Shown here: piece by piece, positions 27,133 to 35,027 of the stretch | Layout: each line of letters opens with the position of its first letter | Numbering within the stretch: position 1 is the first letter of the stretch | NCBI RefSeq assembly: GCF_009498295.1 | Contig: NZ_CP040813.1 | Location: 1,991,001-2,055,000 of the forward strand | Direction: 5' to 3' | Source: Oceanihabitans sp. IOP_32 | GTDB lineage: Bacteria; Bacteroidota; Bacteroidia; Flavobacteriales; Flavobacteriaceae | DNA length: 64,000 bases | The notes under the pieces: generated by a model | What the model saw: the letters and a program-made list of their open reading frames with translations, nothing else | The model's database searches: none | Told to the model about the DNA's origin: nothing | Program-made: the position numbers and the translations under genes

Positions 27133-27215
27133 TTTTTGTTATTGGAAAAATACATATATTTGTTTACAAATAACTGATAATCAAATATTTGTGAATAAAA
27201 TATTATTTGATTTTG
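27133..27215. promoter_or_regulatory. Divergent control region between traE operon and amidase
   Basis: A plus-strand TATATTTG (27155-27162) preceded by TTTTTG about 16 nt upstream fits the Bacteroidetes -7/-33 pattern for the amidase gene. Overlapping it, ATTTGT-TT-ACAAAT is a perfect 14-bp palindrome, and AATCAAATA / TATTTGATT forms longer-spaced 9-bp arms to about 27214. These are candidate operators for joint control of tra genes and the amidase. Confidence 0.45.
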
Positions 27216-27294
27216 TTTGATTTCCGATGATATTATTTGGCATCAAATTCTATGATTTTTGGAAGTTGAATTGTTAATAACCCAAAATTTGAAA

Positions 27295-27942
27295 ATGAAA
27301 AAAGTGCTCAAAAACGTCACTTTTGTGATTTTGCTCTTAAAAATGTGTATCATTTTTGGGCAGGAAAATGCAACTCAAAAACGAATAATAATTGATGTTG
27401 GACACGGTGGAAAAGATTCTGGTGCGATAGGTGTAAATGGAATTCAAGAAAAGGATGTTGTATTGGAAATCGCAAATGCGATTTTGAAGCTAAATAACAA
27501 TTTGGCTAAACCATTAGATATTTACTTAACAAGGTATAATGACACTTTGATTTCGTTATCCGATAGACCGAAGCTCTCCAATGCTCTTAAAGCAGATTTG
27601 TTTGTTTCATTACATTGTAATCATTCGGATAATCCGAATGCAAGAGGTGTGGAAGTGTATGTGAGCAATAAGCAATCAAAATATCAAGATGATTCCGTCT
27701 GGTTTGCTTTTCGAATGCAAGATGCGCTTAATAAGAAATTGGGTTTTGAGAGTAGGGGTGTGAAGTCTGCTGATTTTCAGGTGGTGCGGGAAACAATTAG
27801 CGATTGTCCTTCTGTGCTTTTGGAATTAGGTTTTTTGAGTAATTGGGATGAGAGCTTTTATCTAGGAAAACCTGAAACGCTCAGAACTATGGCATTGATT
27901 ATTTTAATGGAATTGAATAACTATTTAAATGCTGGATTATGA
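27295..27942 (+). CDS. N-acetylmuramoyl-L-alanine amidase (Amidase_3)
   Basis: 215 residues from ATG 27295; the frame is open from a TTG at 27259 but the ATG gives a proper signal peptide (MKKVLKNVTFVILLLKMCII, cleaved near FGQ). Zinc and catalytic motifs of Amidase_3 are present: IIIDVGHGGKDSGAIG, ALEIANAIL-like Glu (VVLEIANAI), SLHCNHSDNP, and VLLELGFLSN with the catalytic Glu. It cleaves the stem peptide from peptidoglycan in the periplasm. Placement opposite the tra operon suggests local wall opening for the conjugation channel, replacing the missing TraH/TraQ-like functions (inference). A 30-codon ORF overlaps its stop. Confidence 0.9.
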   Translation: MKKVLKNVTFVILLLKMCIIFGQENATQKRIIIDVGHGGKDSGAIGVNGIQEKDVVLEIANAILKLNNNLAKPLDIYLTRYNDTLISLSDRPKLSNALKADLFVSLHCNHSDNPNARGVEVYVSNKQSKYQDDSVWFAFRMQDALNKKLGFESRGVKSADFQVVRETISDCPSVLLELGFLSNWDESFYLGKPETLRTMALIILMELNNYLNAGL

Positions 27943-28031
27943 AAGAATTTTTAGAAAAAATAATTACTACTATAAAACAAATTATCATCATACTATTTAA
28001 AGAACTTAGACCTAAAGCAAAGAAAAAGTAA
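27939..28031 (+). CDS. 30-aa hydrophobic/basic peptide coupled to the amidase
   Basis: The ATG at 27939-27941 overlaps the amidase TGA (ATGA). The peptide has a hydrophobic core (ITTIKQIIIILF) flanked by MKEFLEK and a basic tail (RPKAKKK), and stops at TAA 28029-28031. The coupling geometry and the amphipathic character argue that it is translated. It could be a small membrane anchor, a holin-like helper or a toxin-like peptide. The sequence alone cannot decide. Confidence 0.5.
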   Translation: MKEFLEKIITTIKQIIIILFKELRPKAKKK

Positions 28032-28039
28032 TATAGTAT

Positions 28040-29065
28040 TTAATAAAAGTGATTTTTCAGAATAGTAGTCCTGTTGTGTTGAAATTCAATAGATGCTAAT
28101 TCTGCAAAATTCTTAATTTTAATTCTGTCAGATTCGTCCATTTCGATATTATTATCCTCGTTCAACAAAACATCTATCCGGTCATAGACAAAATTTGGAT
28201 TATCTCTTTCACTTCTGTCTATCCCTTGGTAAAGCAGGCTTATGTAATTTGCAACTAATTGTGATTGGCTTTGCATAAATAAGTCAACAAGCCTTTTTCT
28301 ACTATTCTTTACCATCCAATAATGCAAACCCCATTTTTTACGGGAATTACCATCGGTAAACTTTTTATATCCAGTTCCAAGTGAAAGGATTTCGAGCTGA
28401 GACATTTCAACTTTAAAAGCCTTTAAGGCTTCTAGAACCGCTACTAATGTAGGGTTGTTTGCCATTATACCACCATCAACTTTGTTTACAAAGTCTTTTT
28501 GTGTGCCATTAAGGTCAATATATTCTGAGGTATATGGGTCGAAATATGTAGGTGCAGCAGAAGTGGCCATAGCAGCTTGATAAGCCGGAATGTGATAATC
28601 TCGCTCAAAAGCTGGATGATATTTGGTTTTTAACACACTTGGGTTGCCTTGTATCAAATCATAGATAGGAATACAAACATCTGTTTTGCAATCGCTAAGC
28701 CTTGGTTCAATTCCATTGTTTGCATCTCTGAACTTTTCACGAATAAGGTTTTCCAAAAATTCTCTTTCGTGTGCTGAATTAAGGATTTGACCAATGAAAA
28801 AAGGTTTTTTGCTGCCAAAAATTTTCTTGGCATTATCCAAATAAAGTTGATATATTTCTTTTGCAGGTATTCCCAAGGCTAATGCAATAGCAATAATGCC
28901 ACCAGTTGATGTTCCTGTAATCAAGTCGAAATACTGATAAATTTTAGTTTTGCCATCAGAGCGATTTTTCAATTCGTCTTCTAAAAGTGTTAAGAACAAT
29001 GCAGGGAAAACACCTTTAATGCCACCGCCATCAATCGACAATATTTTAAATTTTGTATTCTTCAT
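28040..29065 (-). CDS. CBASS effector: patatin-like phospholipase (CapV-like)
   Basis: 341 residues. Oxyanion motif DGGGIKG at 12-18, nucleophile elbow GTSTGG with Ser53, and a downstream DGGIMANNP supplying the catalytic Asp are all intact. In CBASS, patatin effectors are activated by a cyclic nucleotide and degrade membrane phospholipids, killing the infected cell. It is the last gene of a three-gene minus-strand operon and overlaps the E2-like gene by 20 nt. Confidence 0.92.
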   Translation of the reverse strand: MKNTKFKILSIDGGGIKGVFPALFLTLLEDELKNRSDGKTKIYQYFDLITGTSTGGIIAIALALGIPAKEIYQLYLDNAKKIFGSKKPFFIGQILNSAHEREFLENLIREKFRDANNGIEPRLSDCKTDVCIPIYDLIQGNPSVLKTKYHPAFERDYHIPAYQAAMATSAAPTYFDPYTSEYIDLNGTQKDFVNKVDGGIMANNPTLVAVLEALKAFKVEMSQLEILSLGTGYKKFTDGNSRKKWGLHYWMVKNSRKRLVDLFMQSQSQLVANYISLLYQGIDRSERDNPNFVYDRIDVLLNEDNNIEMDESDRIKIKNFAELASIEFQHNRTTILKNHFY

Positions 29066-29534
29066 TTATCAAGATATTTGTTTTGTTCTCATTAGGGTAT
29101 TCATTATGACCACCGCCAAACCATTTGCCTTCGGGCAACCATAATTCATAGTAGTATAGCCACTCACTTATCCAAGGAATGATTGTATCAATAATGTAAT
29201 TGTGCGCATTCCACTCTTTTTTAGATGGCGAATAAAGACATAGCTGCTGCTTTTGACTGTCATAAACGTGAGGCAGTTTTGTTCTGCTTTTTGCGATTTC
29301 CAATGTTTTATTGACAACAAAAATTTTTACCCATTTGTTTTCCATATAAACAACTTTTACATCATATAACTCGCTTATAGCAGTGGGTTGAATTTGAACA
29401 ATGATTTCAAAATTATCCCATCCGCTTTTTAAGACCTTGATTTCTGGAAATACTTTTTTTATCCTCTTCAATTGTTCAGTAGAGAGAATACCTTTTACTT
29501 TTCTTTTCCTGTTTGTCTTAAAAAATTTGCTCAT
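29046..29534 (-). CDS. CBASS E2-like protein (type II-short)
   Basis: 162 residues. The conserved core LPHVYDSQKQQLCLYSP contains the only cysteine (Cys99), the expected catalytic residue, followed by the IIPWISEWLYYYELW and GKWFGGGHNEYP signatures of the stand-alone E2-family proteins of type II-short CBASS. No E1/JAB gene accompanies it. Known members process or conjugate the CD-NTase C-terminus and so regulate signalling. It overlaps the CD-NTase by ATGA and the patatin gene by 20 nt. Confidence 0.85.
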   Translation of the reverse strand: MSKFFKTNRKRKVKGILSTEQLKRIKKVFPEIKVLKSGWDNFEIIVQIQPTAISELYDVKVVYMENKWVKIFVVNKTLEIAKSRTKLPHVYDSQKQQLCLYSPSKKEWNAHNYIIDTIIPWISEWLYYYELWLPEGKWFGGGHNEYPNENKTNILINEEYKI

Positions 29535-30769
29535 AAATTACCTTCAAAATTATGGTTTGGTATTGAAGTACCAACCGACCCTAAAAGACCTGTTCTTCCT
29601 GCCATTTTTCTCAAACCAGATTCCCTTAGAACTCGATTATTTTCGCCATAGTCGGCAAAAGCTTTATTTACGACCTTGTCGCCGTATTGTGCTGAAAAGG
29701 ATTCATTCAACCGTTGTAGGCCGACTCCTTGGCTGTACTTGATTGTTTCGAGGTCTTCCTCCAATTTATCCAACCATTTATAGAAATATTCTTCTTTTTG
29801 GGGAACATCGCTCCACTTGTCCGCAAAATTTTCCTCATCATTGACAGGGTTACTTACCCATCTTTCGTAACGGCCTGTCTTCCGGTTCAGTTTCGTTTCT
29901 ATAAAGCCACGCATTGTGCTCACAATATTAACATAAGCATCAACGATGTTCTCGCTTCTGTCATAAGCTCTGGCAGCTAAAGTGGTAATTATAATAGAAA
30001 TGGGCCTGTTTTCACTATCAAGTTCATCTGAACAAAACATAATATCCCTATGGCGTTTTAATAACTGAATTACACGTTGCAAGGGCATCTTTTCTTTTTG
30101 GTATGGCTTCACAGGATCAACAGATTCGCTCAGAGCGAACATTTTTGTTGAACTGTATATGGCTCTTTGATAAAACCATTTGGCATAGCCGAAAGGATTA
30201 CTTTTCATCCACCATTCTGTGTCCGTTTCGGTCGAATAGTGGTACTCTTCCTTATCGGTTATACGAATCGCCAGTTTATTAGCATCTATATGTTGGCTAT
30301 TGTTAAAGGATTCGCTCAAAAGAACCGTAAAATTTTTATCTGAAATAGATGGCAAAATATCCATATGGTAGTTAGCATTGTCTGAATATTCAAGTGTCCA
30401 ACATCTTCGACCACCATCTTTATCCTCAATCATTTCCTTATAGGTAGAATGGTCTTTGAGCCTATTTCCAACAGCATCTTTTAAATGTTTTTGTGTCCAA
30501 TAAATTGGTTTGCCATTCAGTTTACAAACGAGGTCTATATCAATATCATCTTCATCGTTAATAGGCTTTATAATTGTGCCCAGCATAAAGGAACCTTGAG
30601 GAAGTATCCTTGGGTTATATGGATAAAGTGGCGAGCCTTCTTTAGACAGCCAATCACCAACTGCTTCGTAACTTTTTACAGCTTCATTATATTGAGTTTC
30701 AGAAATATCGAGTTGCTTTCCCAGATTTTCCAAAATTTCAATCACTTCTTTTTTGTATTCTTCAGTCAT
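29531..30769 (-). CDS. CBASS cyclic-oligonucleotide synthase (CD-NTase)
   Basis: 412 residues. The nucleotidyltransferase signature is QGSF (Gly59-Ser60) followed by DDIDIDL (Asp75, Asp77, Asp79 region), with a later metal-binding aspartate in YHMDILPS. Organisation resembles DncV/CdnA-G type synthases of about 400 residues. It makes a cyclic di- or trinucleotide on phage sensing and activates the patatin effector. The tail reads NHNFEGNL, two residues beyond the glycine where many E2-linked CD-NTases end, worth noting for the conjugation model. It is first in the operon and reads away from two tiny same-strand ORFs. Confidence 0.92.
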   Translation of the reverse strand: MTEEYKKEVIEILENLGKQLDISETQYNEAVKSYEAVGDWLSKEGSPLYPYNPRILPQGSFMLGTIIKPINDEDDIDIDLVCKLNGKPIYWTQKHLKDAVGNRLKDHSTYKEMIEDKDGGRRCWTLEYSDNANYHMDILPSISDKNFTVLLSESFNNSQHIDANKLAIRITDKEEYHYSTETDTEWWMKSNPFGYAKWFYQRAIYSSTKMFALSESVDPVKPYQKEKMPLQRVIQLLKRHRDIMFCSDELDSENRPISIIITTLAARAYDRSENIVDAYVNIVSTMRGFIETKLNRKTGRYERWVSNPVNDEENFADKWSDVPQKEEYFYKWLDKLEEDLETIKYSQGVGLQRLNESFSAQYGDKVVNKAFADYGENNRVLRESGLRKMAGRTGLLGSVGTSIPNHNFEGNL

Positions 30770-30885
30770 AATAATTTTTATTTTAAAATTTCAATTATTA
30801 AGCCATTCATATCTTGTGACAGATTGACCGTTTAATAAATTTTGATTGTGGTAATTCTGCATACAAAATCACCACAATCAATCTT

Positions 30886-31041
30886 CTAATTAGATTGCTC
30901 TAATATTGAAGCTATGCCACTTATAACAACGAGTGTTGCAATACCAAAGACTACGGCTTTTGCCATATCTCCACTTACATTAACACAATTGCCCTTCCGA
31001 CATACACTCAGTTTTCCTTTAGAGAAATTAATACTATTCAT
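30886..31041 (-). CDS. 51-aa small membrane protein upstream of CBASS
   Basis: ATG at 31041 opens 51 codons (MNSINFSKGKLSVCRKGNCV to EQSN). The N-terminal half is basic with two Cys, the C-terminal half is a membrane helix (AVVFGIATLVVISGIASIL). It sits on the same strand as the CBASS operon, 117 nt upstream of it. No family recognised. A short regular composition with one helix supports coding, but expression is unproven. Confidence 0.5.
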   Translation of the reverse strand: MNSINFSKGKLSVCRKGNCVNVSGDMAKAVVFGIATLVVISGIASILEQSN

Positions 31042-31096
31042 AAAAATGAATTTTTAGGTTAAACAATATCCATTCAGAGCTGTGGATTTCCGCTCA

Positions 31097-31222
31097 TTAC
31101 TTTCCTTTACTGTCTTTCCGGTTACTTCTAATATGTTCCTTGATAGTAATAGTTTTTCCGCCTACTTTTCTTTTGTACTCAGGAATTCTATTGAACTTTT
31201 TACCAGATGAATCTTTAGCCAT
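31097..31222 (-). CDS. 41-aa basic small protein upstream of CBASS
   Basis: ATG at 31222 opens 41 codons beginning MAKDSSGKKFNRIPEYKRKV and ending DSKGK. It is Lys/Arg-rich with a predicted short strand-helix unit (GGKTITIKEHIRSNRK). It lies 55 nt upstream of the 51-aa ORF, same strand. The family is unknown to me. Codon-like composition and start context suggest a real gene, at modest confidence. Confidence 0.45.
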   Translation of the reverse strand: MAKDSSGKKFNRIPEYKRKVGGKTITIKEHIRSNRKDSKGK

Positions 31223-31332
31223 AGTTTTAATTTTTAGTTGAACTTACTTTTTTTATATTTGATTTGCATTATTAATTATTTACTTATAGCATTTTGCTGT
31301 TTAACCAAAGGTTTTATGGGTGCTGTCCACTC

Positions 31333-31366
31333 ATATACCATTATAGATATATCCGTTTTGGTATAT
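31333..31366 (+). promoter_or_regulatory. Inverted repeat immediately before the sigma-factor gene
   Basis: ATATACCA (31333-31340) and TGGTATAT (31359-31366) are perfect 8-bp arms separated by 18 nt, and the ATG follows 2 nt after the second arm. No TAnnTTTG housekeeping -7 box is seen in this stretch. It may be an autoregulatory operator or a promoter recognised by the encoded sigma factor. Confidence 0.5.
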
Positions 31367-31368
31367 AG

Positions 31369-32058
31369 ATGAATACAAGTACTAATCAGGACATAGATTT
31401 TGAAAAACTACCTAGCGTTGACCTGCTGGATTACATTTCTTTTAAGGATGAATTTCCAAAAGAGGCAGAAGCCTCTTTTGTACAATTCTGTTATAGATTT
31501 GAGAAAGATTTGAAACGTAAGTCCGAGATTTACTGCAATAAGTATGGATATAACGAGGTGGTGGCTTTGGAAATAGCGCATTGTACTTTTGCCAGAGTTT
31601 GGAAATACCCAACTTTTGACAAAGACAAGTCCAAAGCGAAAGATTTGGATAAGGGCATACTTATTTGGATGTATCGAATTTTATACACCCAAATAATTAA
31701 ATATGGCGAAAAGAACACTTGTGCAGAGCCTACTGAAGAAGAAGATTTAAGCCTAGTTACAAATGCAGAAGAGTTGTTGGCAAAGTTTGACGTACCAGAC
31801 GATGCTGAGGCAAAAAGGGTAGTTGTGGCGAAACTTAAAACCATTGAAAGAGCTCTTACACGATTATCTGAAAAGCATCGAATCATTTATTTTACTTATA
31901 GAGCTTATCGAAAGGAAGGTAAAAAAGTACCAAGAACAATTACAAAACTGCTTAGGGATAAACTCTCTTTAACCCAAAAATCCGTGAACACCTATTACGG
32001 CGATGCGGATAGACACGTTACTAACTATTTAGACATTATGAATAATGGCGAAGCCTAA
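31369..32058 (+). CDS. ECF-like RNA polymerase sigma factor
   Basis: 229 residues. The central and C-terminal parts have sigma-70-like character: region 2-like KYGYNEVVALEIAHCTFARV and GILIWMYRILYTQII, and region 4-like ALTRLSEKHRIIYFTYRAY followed by TITKLLRDKLSLTQKSVNTY (helix-turn-helix). The N-terminal 40 residues are acidic. It is the first gene of a tightly overlapping three-gene cassette with a 114-aa protein and an ImmA/IrrE metalloprotease; this suggests a stress-responsive switch in which proteolysis controls transcription. Distance from canonical sigma factors is considerable. Confidence 0.75.
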   Translation: MNTSTNQDIDFEKLPSVDLLDYISFKDEFPKEAEASFVQFCYRFEKDLKRKSEIYCNKYGYNEVVALEIAHCTFARVWKYPTFDKDKSKAKDLDKGILIWMYRILYTQIIKYGEKNTCAEPTEEEDLSLVTNAEELLAKFDVPDDAEAKRVVVAKLKTIERALTRLSEKHRIIYFTYRAYRKEGKKVPRTITKLLRDKLSLTQKSVNTYYGDADRHVTNYLDIMNNGEA

Positions 32059-32389
32059 GAAAATAGAACTAATTGAAACAGCTCAATTGGACAGTTGGTT
32101 AGGTTCAACAGGGTTTTTATTCCCTAGTAATGAACTTGAACTAGATAGGTTCAATAAACTATATGAAGATTATGAGTATAAGTTGGATGATAAATCTATT
32201 GACCCAATTGCCGTAATCAATAATACGTTTTATAGAGAGCCAAAAGTCATAACAATGTTTGAAGAAGATGTTGTTGAAGAAATTGAAACCTTAAGAATGG
32301 TCGCTAGAAAAGGAAAAAAAGAATTGTCTCAACACATTATAGATAAAATGCGGAAAAAACATAACCAAGATTCTAGTGATTCGGAATAA
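32045..32389 (+). CDS. 114-aa middle protein of the sigma/protease cassette
   Basis: Starts at ATG 32045, overlapping the sigma-factor stop by 14 nt, and ends overlapping the protease start by 14 nt. It is acidic and soluble (ETAQLDSWLGSTGFLFPSNE, then EEDVVEEIETLRMVARKGKK) with a charged C-terminus. No known domain recognised. As the bridge between a sigma factor and an ImmA-type protease it is the obvious candidate for an anti-sigma factor or protease substrate, but that is inference. Confidence 0.6.
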   Translation: MAKPKKIELIETAQLDSWLGSTGFLFPSNELELDRFNKLYEDYEYKLDDKSIDPIAVINNTFYREPKVITMFEEDVVEEIETLRMVARKGKKELSQHIIDKMRKKHNQDSSDSE

Positions 32390-33164
32390 AACAAGCATAA
32401 AGGAATTAGCCGAAAGCATTGCATTAGAATATGAAGAAAAGATTACGCCTCTTGACAAAATATTAGATGATGAAGGCCTATCGGTATTTTATGACAGCTA
32501 CGGCAAGAACACCTTTGATGGAATGACTTACTATGATAATGGAAAGTTTTATATTCACATAAATACCGATTTGGGTAATAGGCCAGATTCTGCAAGAGGA
32601 AGGTTTACGTTGGCACACGAGCTGGGACACTACTATATAGATTCCCATAGGATTGGATTGAAAAGAGGATTGTTAGAACCACATCCGTCAAGAACTAATC
32701 AGAAGCAGTTTAACCAAATAGAAAGAGAAGCAGATTTTTTTGCATCCTGTTTGCTGATGCCAGAGGAAAGATTCTCAAAAGATTTTTATCGTAAAACCTT
32801 TAGTATTGAATTGGTAGATTATTTGAAGGACGAGTATAAAGTCAGCAGGACTGCCTGTGCATTCAGGTTTGCAGATATAGGAAATCACGATATTATGATT
32901 GTCTATGGCGAAAACGGAGAAATACGTTGGAAATATTGTAGTGAACATTTTCCCTATAAATACCTGTTATATGAAAACAAGGTGGCGCCAAATACAGTAA
33001 TGGGCGAATACTTTAAGAACATTACTGATAACCTGTTCAAAAAAGAAGAGATTTGGGCAGTTGATATTTTCAACTACGTTAAGGAAGACAATATTCAAAG
33101 AAAGTTTTTTGAGCATTGCATTACTTTTAAGGGTAAAGCTCTTAGCATTATTTGGGAAGAATAG
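32376..33164 (+). CDS. ImmA/IrrE-family metallo-endopeptidase
   Basis: 262 residues from GTG 32376, the only reasonable start in frame. The zinc motif HELGHYYIDSH (HExxH) lies at about 84-94 and the third-ligand segment EREADFFASCLLMPEE at about 117-133, both intact. The C-terminal 110 residues form a separate domain (sensor-like, unassigned). In known systems ImmA or IrrE cleaves a repressor such as ImmR or DdrO in response to DNA damage. Here the partner is a sigma factor rather than an XRE repressor. It converges with the AbiE-like pair downstream. Confidence 0.85.
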   Translation: MIRNKTSIKELAESIALEYEEKITPLDKILDDEGLSVFYDSYGKNTFDGMTYYDNGKFYIHINTDLGNRPDSARGRFTLAHELGHYYIDSHRIGLKRGLLEPHPSRTNQKQFNQIEREADFFASCLLMPEERFSKDFYRKTFSIELVDYLKDEYKVSRTACAFRFADIGNHDIMIVYGENGEIRWKYCSEHFPYKYLLYENKVAPNTVMGEYFKNITDNLFKKEEIWAVDIFNYVKEDNIQRKFFEHCITFKGKALSIIWEE

Positions 33165-33207
33165 TATTTTTCTTTTTCCAAGTAAAGCCTCATTAAATTG
33201 TGAAATT

Positions 33208-34257
33208 TTAACTTAAAGTTATTGCCTTATACCAATAAAAGAAAGCTTCCGGATTGCTCTTTTTCAATTTATTTAGCTTGGTGAATTGAGGGTTCTTAAT
33301 CAACCAATCTTTAACCTCAAGCGGATTTTTAAACCTTTCGATTTCGCTATCAATACCAGCCTTAATCAGTTCAGATAGGTATGCAACTTTTGAAGCAGCT
33401 GTAATGGCTTCTTCAATATTGAATCTTACCAATGTAAAATTGGTAAAATTGCTTATTCCAGTTTGTAGATGTTTAAACTCATCAGATTTAGTGTTACGGG
33501 TAGAAAGAACATAACACGCTTCTCGGGTGTCTTCGAAAACCTGTTTTGAGGTTATGTCTAATTTTCTAAACGCTATTTCCTCTGCAACTACTTTTGTGTA
33601 ACTGTTACGGACTGTTGCCAAATCCGAAATATTATCCATTAAAAACGCTACGTCGAATAACTGTTTGATAATTTCAACTGGTCTTTCTTTGCTGTATAAA
33701 ATCCCTGTGGTTTTTGGTGCAAACGCAGTCAGTTTATCGCCTAAAATGGCATCAAAAGTTGGCATTTTTACTGTTGTGATTTTCCCTTGTGTTTGAAGCC
33801 AGTTGTGAGCAATCGGAATTTCTGTAAGTTCGGGATAAGGATTTGGCGTGTATAGCACATCCAGTAAAATTGGCTCAACCCGAGCATCTACATTGCTTTT
33901 GTAGAACATCTTGAAATGACCAACTGGTGCATCAGGCGTGTGCTTTCTGTCATTGTCATCTTCCCAATGTGTAAACGCTTCAGTTTCCTTACTTATAGCT
34001 TCAAGAACAGATTCTATGTCGCTTTGTCTTTGCTCGGTAATAATATCGATGTCGATTGAAAACCTTTTAGGTTCTTTGGTGGCTAACAATAGGGCAGTTC
34101 CGCCTTTAAAAATAAAATCGAGCTCGTTGATTTTAAGTTGTTCCAAAAACAATAAGGCATAGATAACCTTTTCAATAAGTTTTGGGTCATACTTTTTACC
34201 TAGTCTTTTTTTGACTTCGTAAATCCACTCTGGTTGATATGTTGTTTCTTTAATCAT
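33208..34257 (-). CDS. AbiEii/AbiGii-type nucleotidyltransferase toxin
   Basis: 349 residues. The nucleotidyltransferase core FIFKGGTALLLAT (Gly52-Gly53) and FSIDIDI (Asp69, Asp71) define the AbiEii family of abortive-infection toxins, which modify tRNA or other targets with a nucleotide. A C-terminal helical domain follows. It is 24 nt downstream of the antitoxin-like gene and shares its operon. Confidence 0.9.
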   Translation of the reverse strand: MIKETTYQPEWIYEVKKRLGKKYDPKLIEKVIYALLFLEQLKINELDFIFKGGTALLLATKEPKRFSIDIDIITEQRQSDIESVLEAISKETEAFTHWEDDNDRKHTPDAPVGHFKMFYKSNVDARVEPILLDVLYTPNPYPELTEIPIAHNWLQTQGKITTVKMPTFDAILGDKLTAFAPKTTGILYSKERPVEIIKQLFDVAFLMDNISDLATVRNSYTKVVAEEIAFRKLDITSKQVFEDTREACYVLSTRNTKSDEFKHLQTGISNFTNFTLVRFNIEEAITAASKVAYLSELIKAGIDSEIERFKNPLEVKDWLIKNPQFTKLNKLKKSNPEAFFYWYKAITLS

Positions 34258-34281
34258 TAAAATTAATGTTTGGCAATAAAA

Positions 34282-35016
34282 TCAATTGTTTGACAAAGTT
34301 AAATTGCTTAAGTGTTCAACTTCCGTCTCTCTATTGCGCCTGTGAGCATAGCGTTTCATTTTACTTTTGCTTATCTCAAACTTTTCGAATGCCGATCGGT
34401 AAATAAATTCCAATTCACTTTGTTGTGCACCAAATAAATTAGTGTCTATAAGCATATCGACCAACAATTTTTCAAGGGATGGGATAACGATATTTTCGAT
34501 TTCGGTTAAAGGTGCTTCGGATACCAATTGTTTAAGGATTATTACGTCATCACTATTATGAATGTACAGTTCAAATGTTTCAGCATCTGGTTCTATAAAA
34601 ACGTTTTTACCCTGGTCTTTCAACTTGTAAAACACGGACTGTGCCACATCTTTTTCCAATTCAATTATGGTGTAAAACTTAAATGGTTGGTGGCGCATAA
34701 ATTCGTTTAACCATAAAGTGTTCCATACACAGAATTCAATGAATGGATAGTCTTTTTTTATTTTATTGTACAGTCGTTTTAATTTGGTGTCAATAACTGG
34801 AATAAATCTATCCTTACCATTTAAAGCGTACATACCTCTGGATGGGTTTTTTAACACACCTTCTTTTTTAAGTTTAGACAAATACACAGTGATAGAACTT
34901 TCCTTTAAGGTTGGAAAATCTTTCTGAATAAGCTCTACCAGACTGGTTTTTGAAATAGCTTGCTGGTCAACAAAGTATGTTGATATTTTATCTTTAATAG
35001 TTTGTTCCAGAACAAT
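34282..35016 (-). CDS. AbiEi-like antitoxin / transcriptional repressor (DUF6577-type)
   Basis: Up to about 245 residues. The N-terminal winged helix (VVELIQKDFPTLKESSITVY followed by LSKLKKEGVL and GMYAL) resembles AbiEi antitoxins, which both neutralise the toxin and repress their own promoter. The frame is open to a TTG at 35118, but that would run through the 16-bp inverted repeat at 35028-35067 and into the upstream gene. There is no ATG or GTG in frame near the domain start; I place the start near an ATT at 35016-35014, and the precise codon is uncertain. The upstream inverted repeat is a good autoregulatory operator. Confidence 0.75.
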   Translation of the reverse strand: MVLEQTIKDKISTYFVDQQAISKTSLVELIQKDFPTLKESSITVYLSKLKKEGVLKNPSRGMYALNGKDRFIPVIDTKLKRLYNKIKKDYPFIEFCVWNTLWLNEFMRHQPFKFYTIIELEKDVAQSVFYKLKDQGKNVFIEPDAETFELYIHNSDDVIILKQLVSEAPLTEIENIVIPSLEKLLVDMLIDTNLFGAQQSELEFIYRSAFEKFEISKSKMKRYAHRRNRETEVEHLSNLTLSNN

Positions 35017-35027
35017 GATATTTTGAG

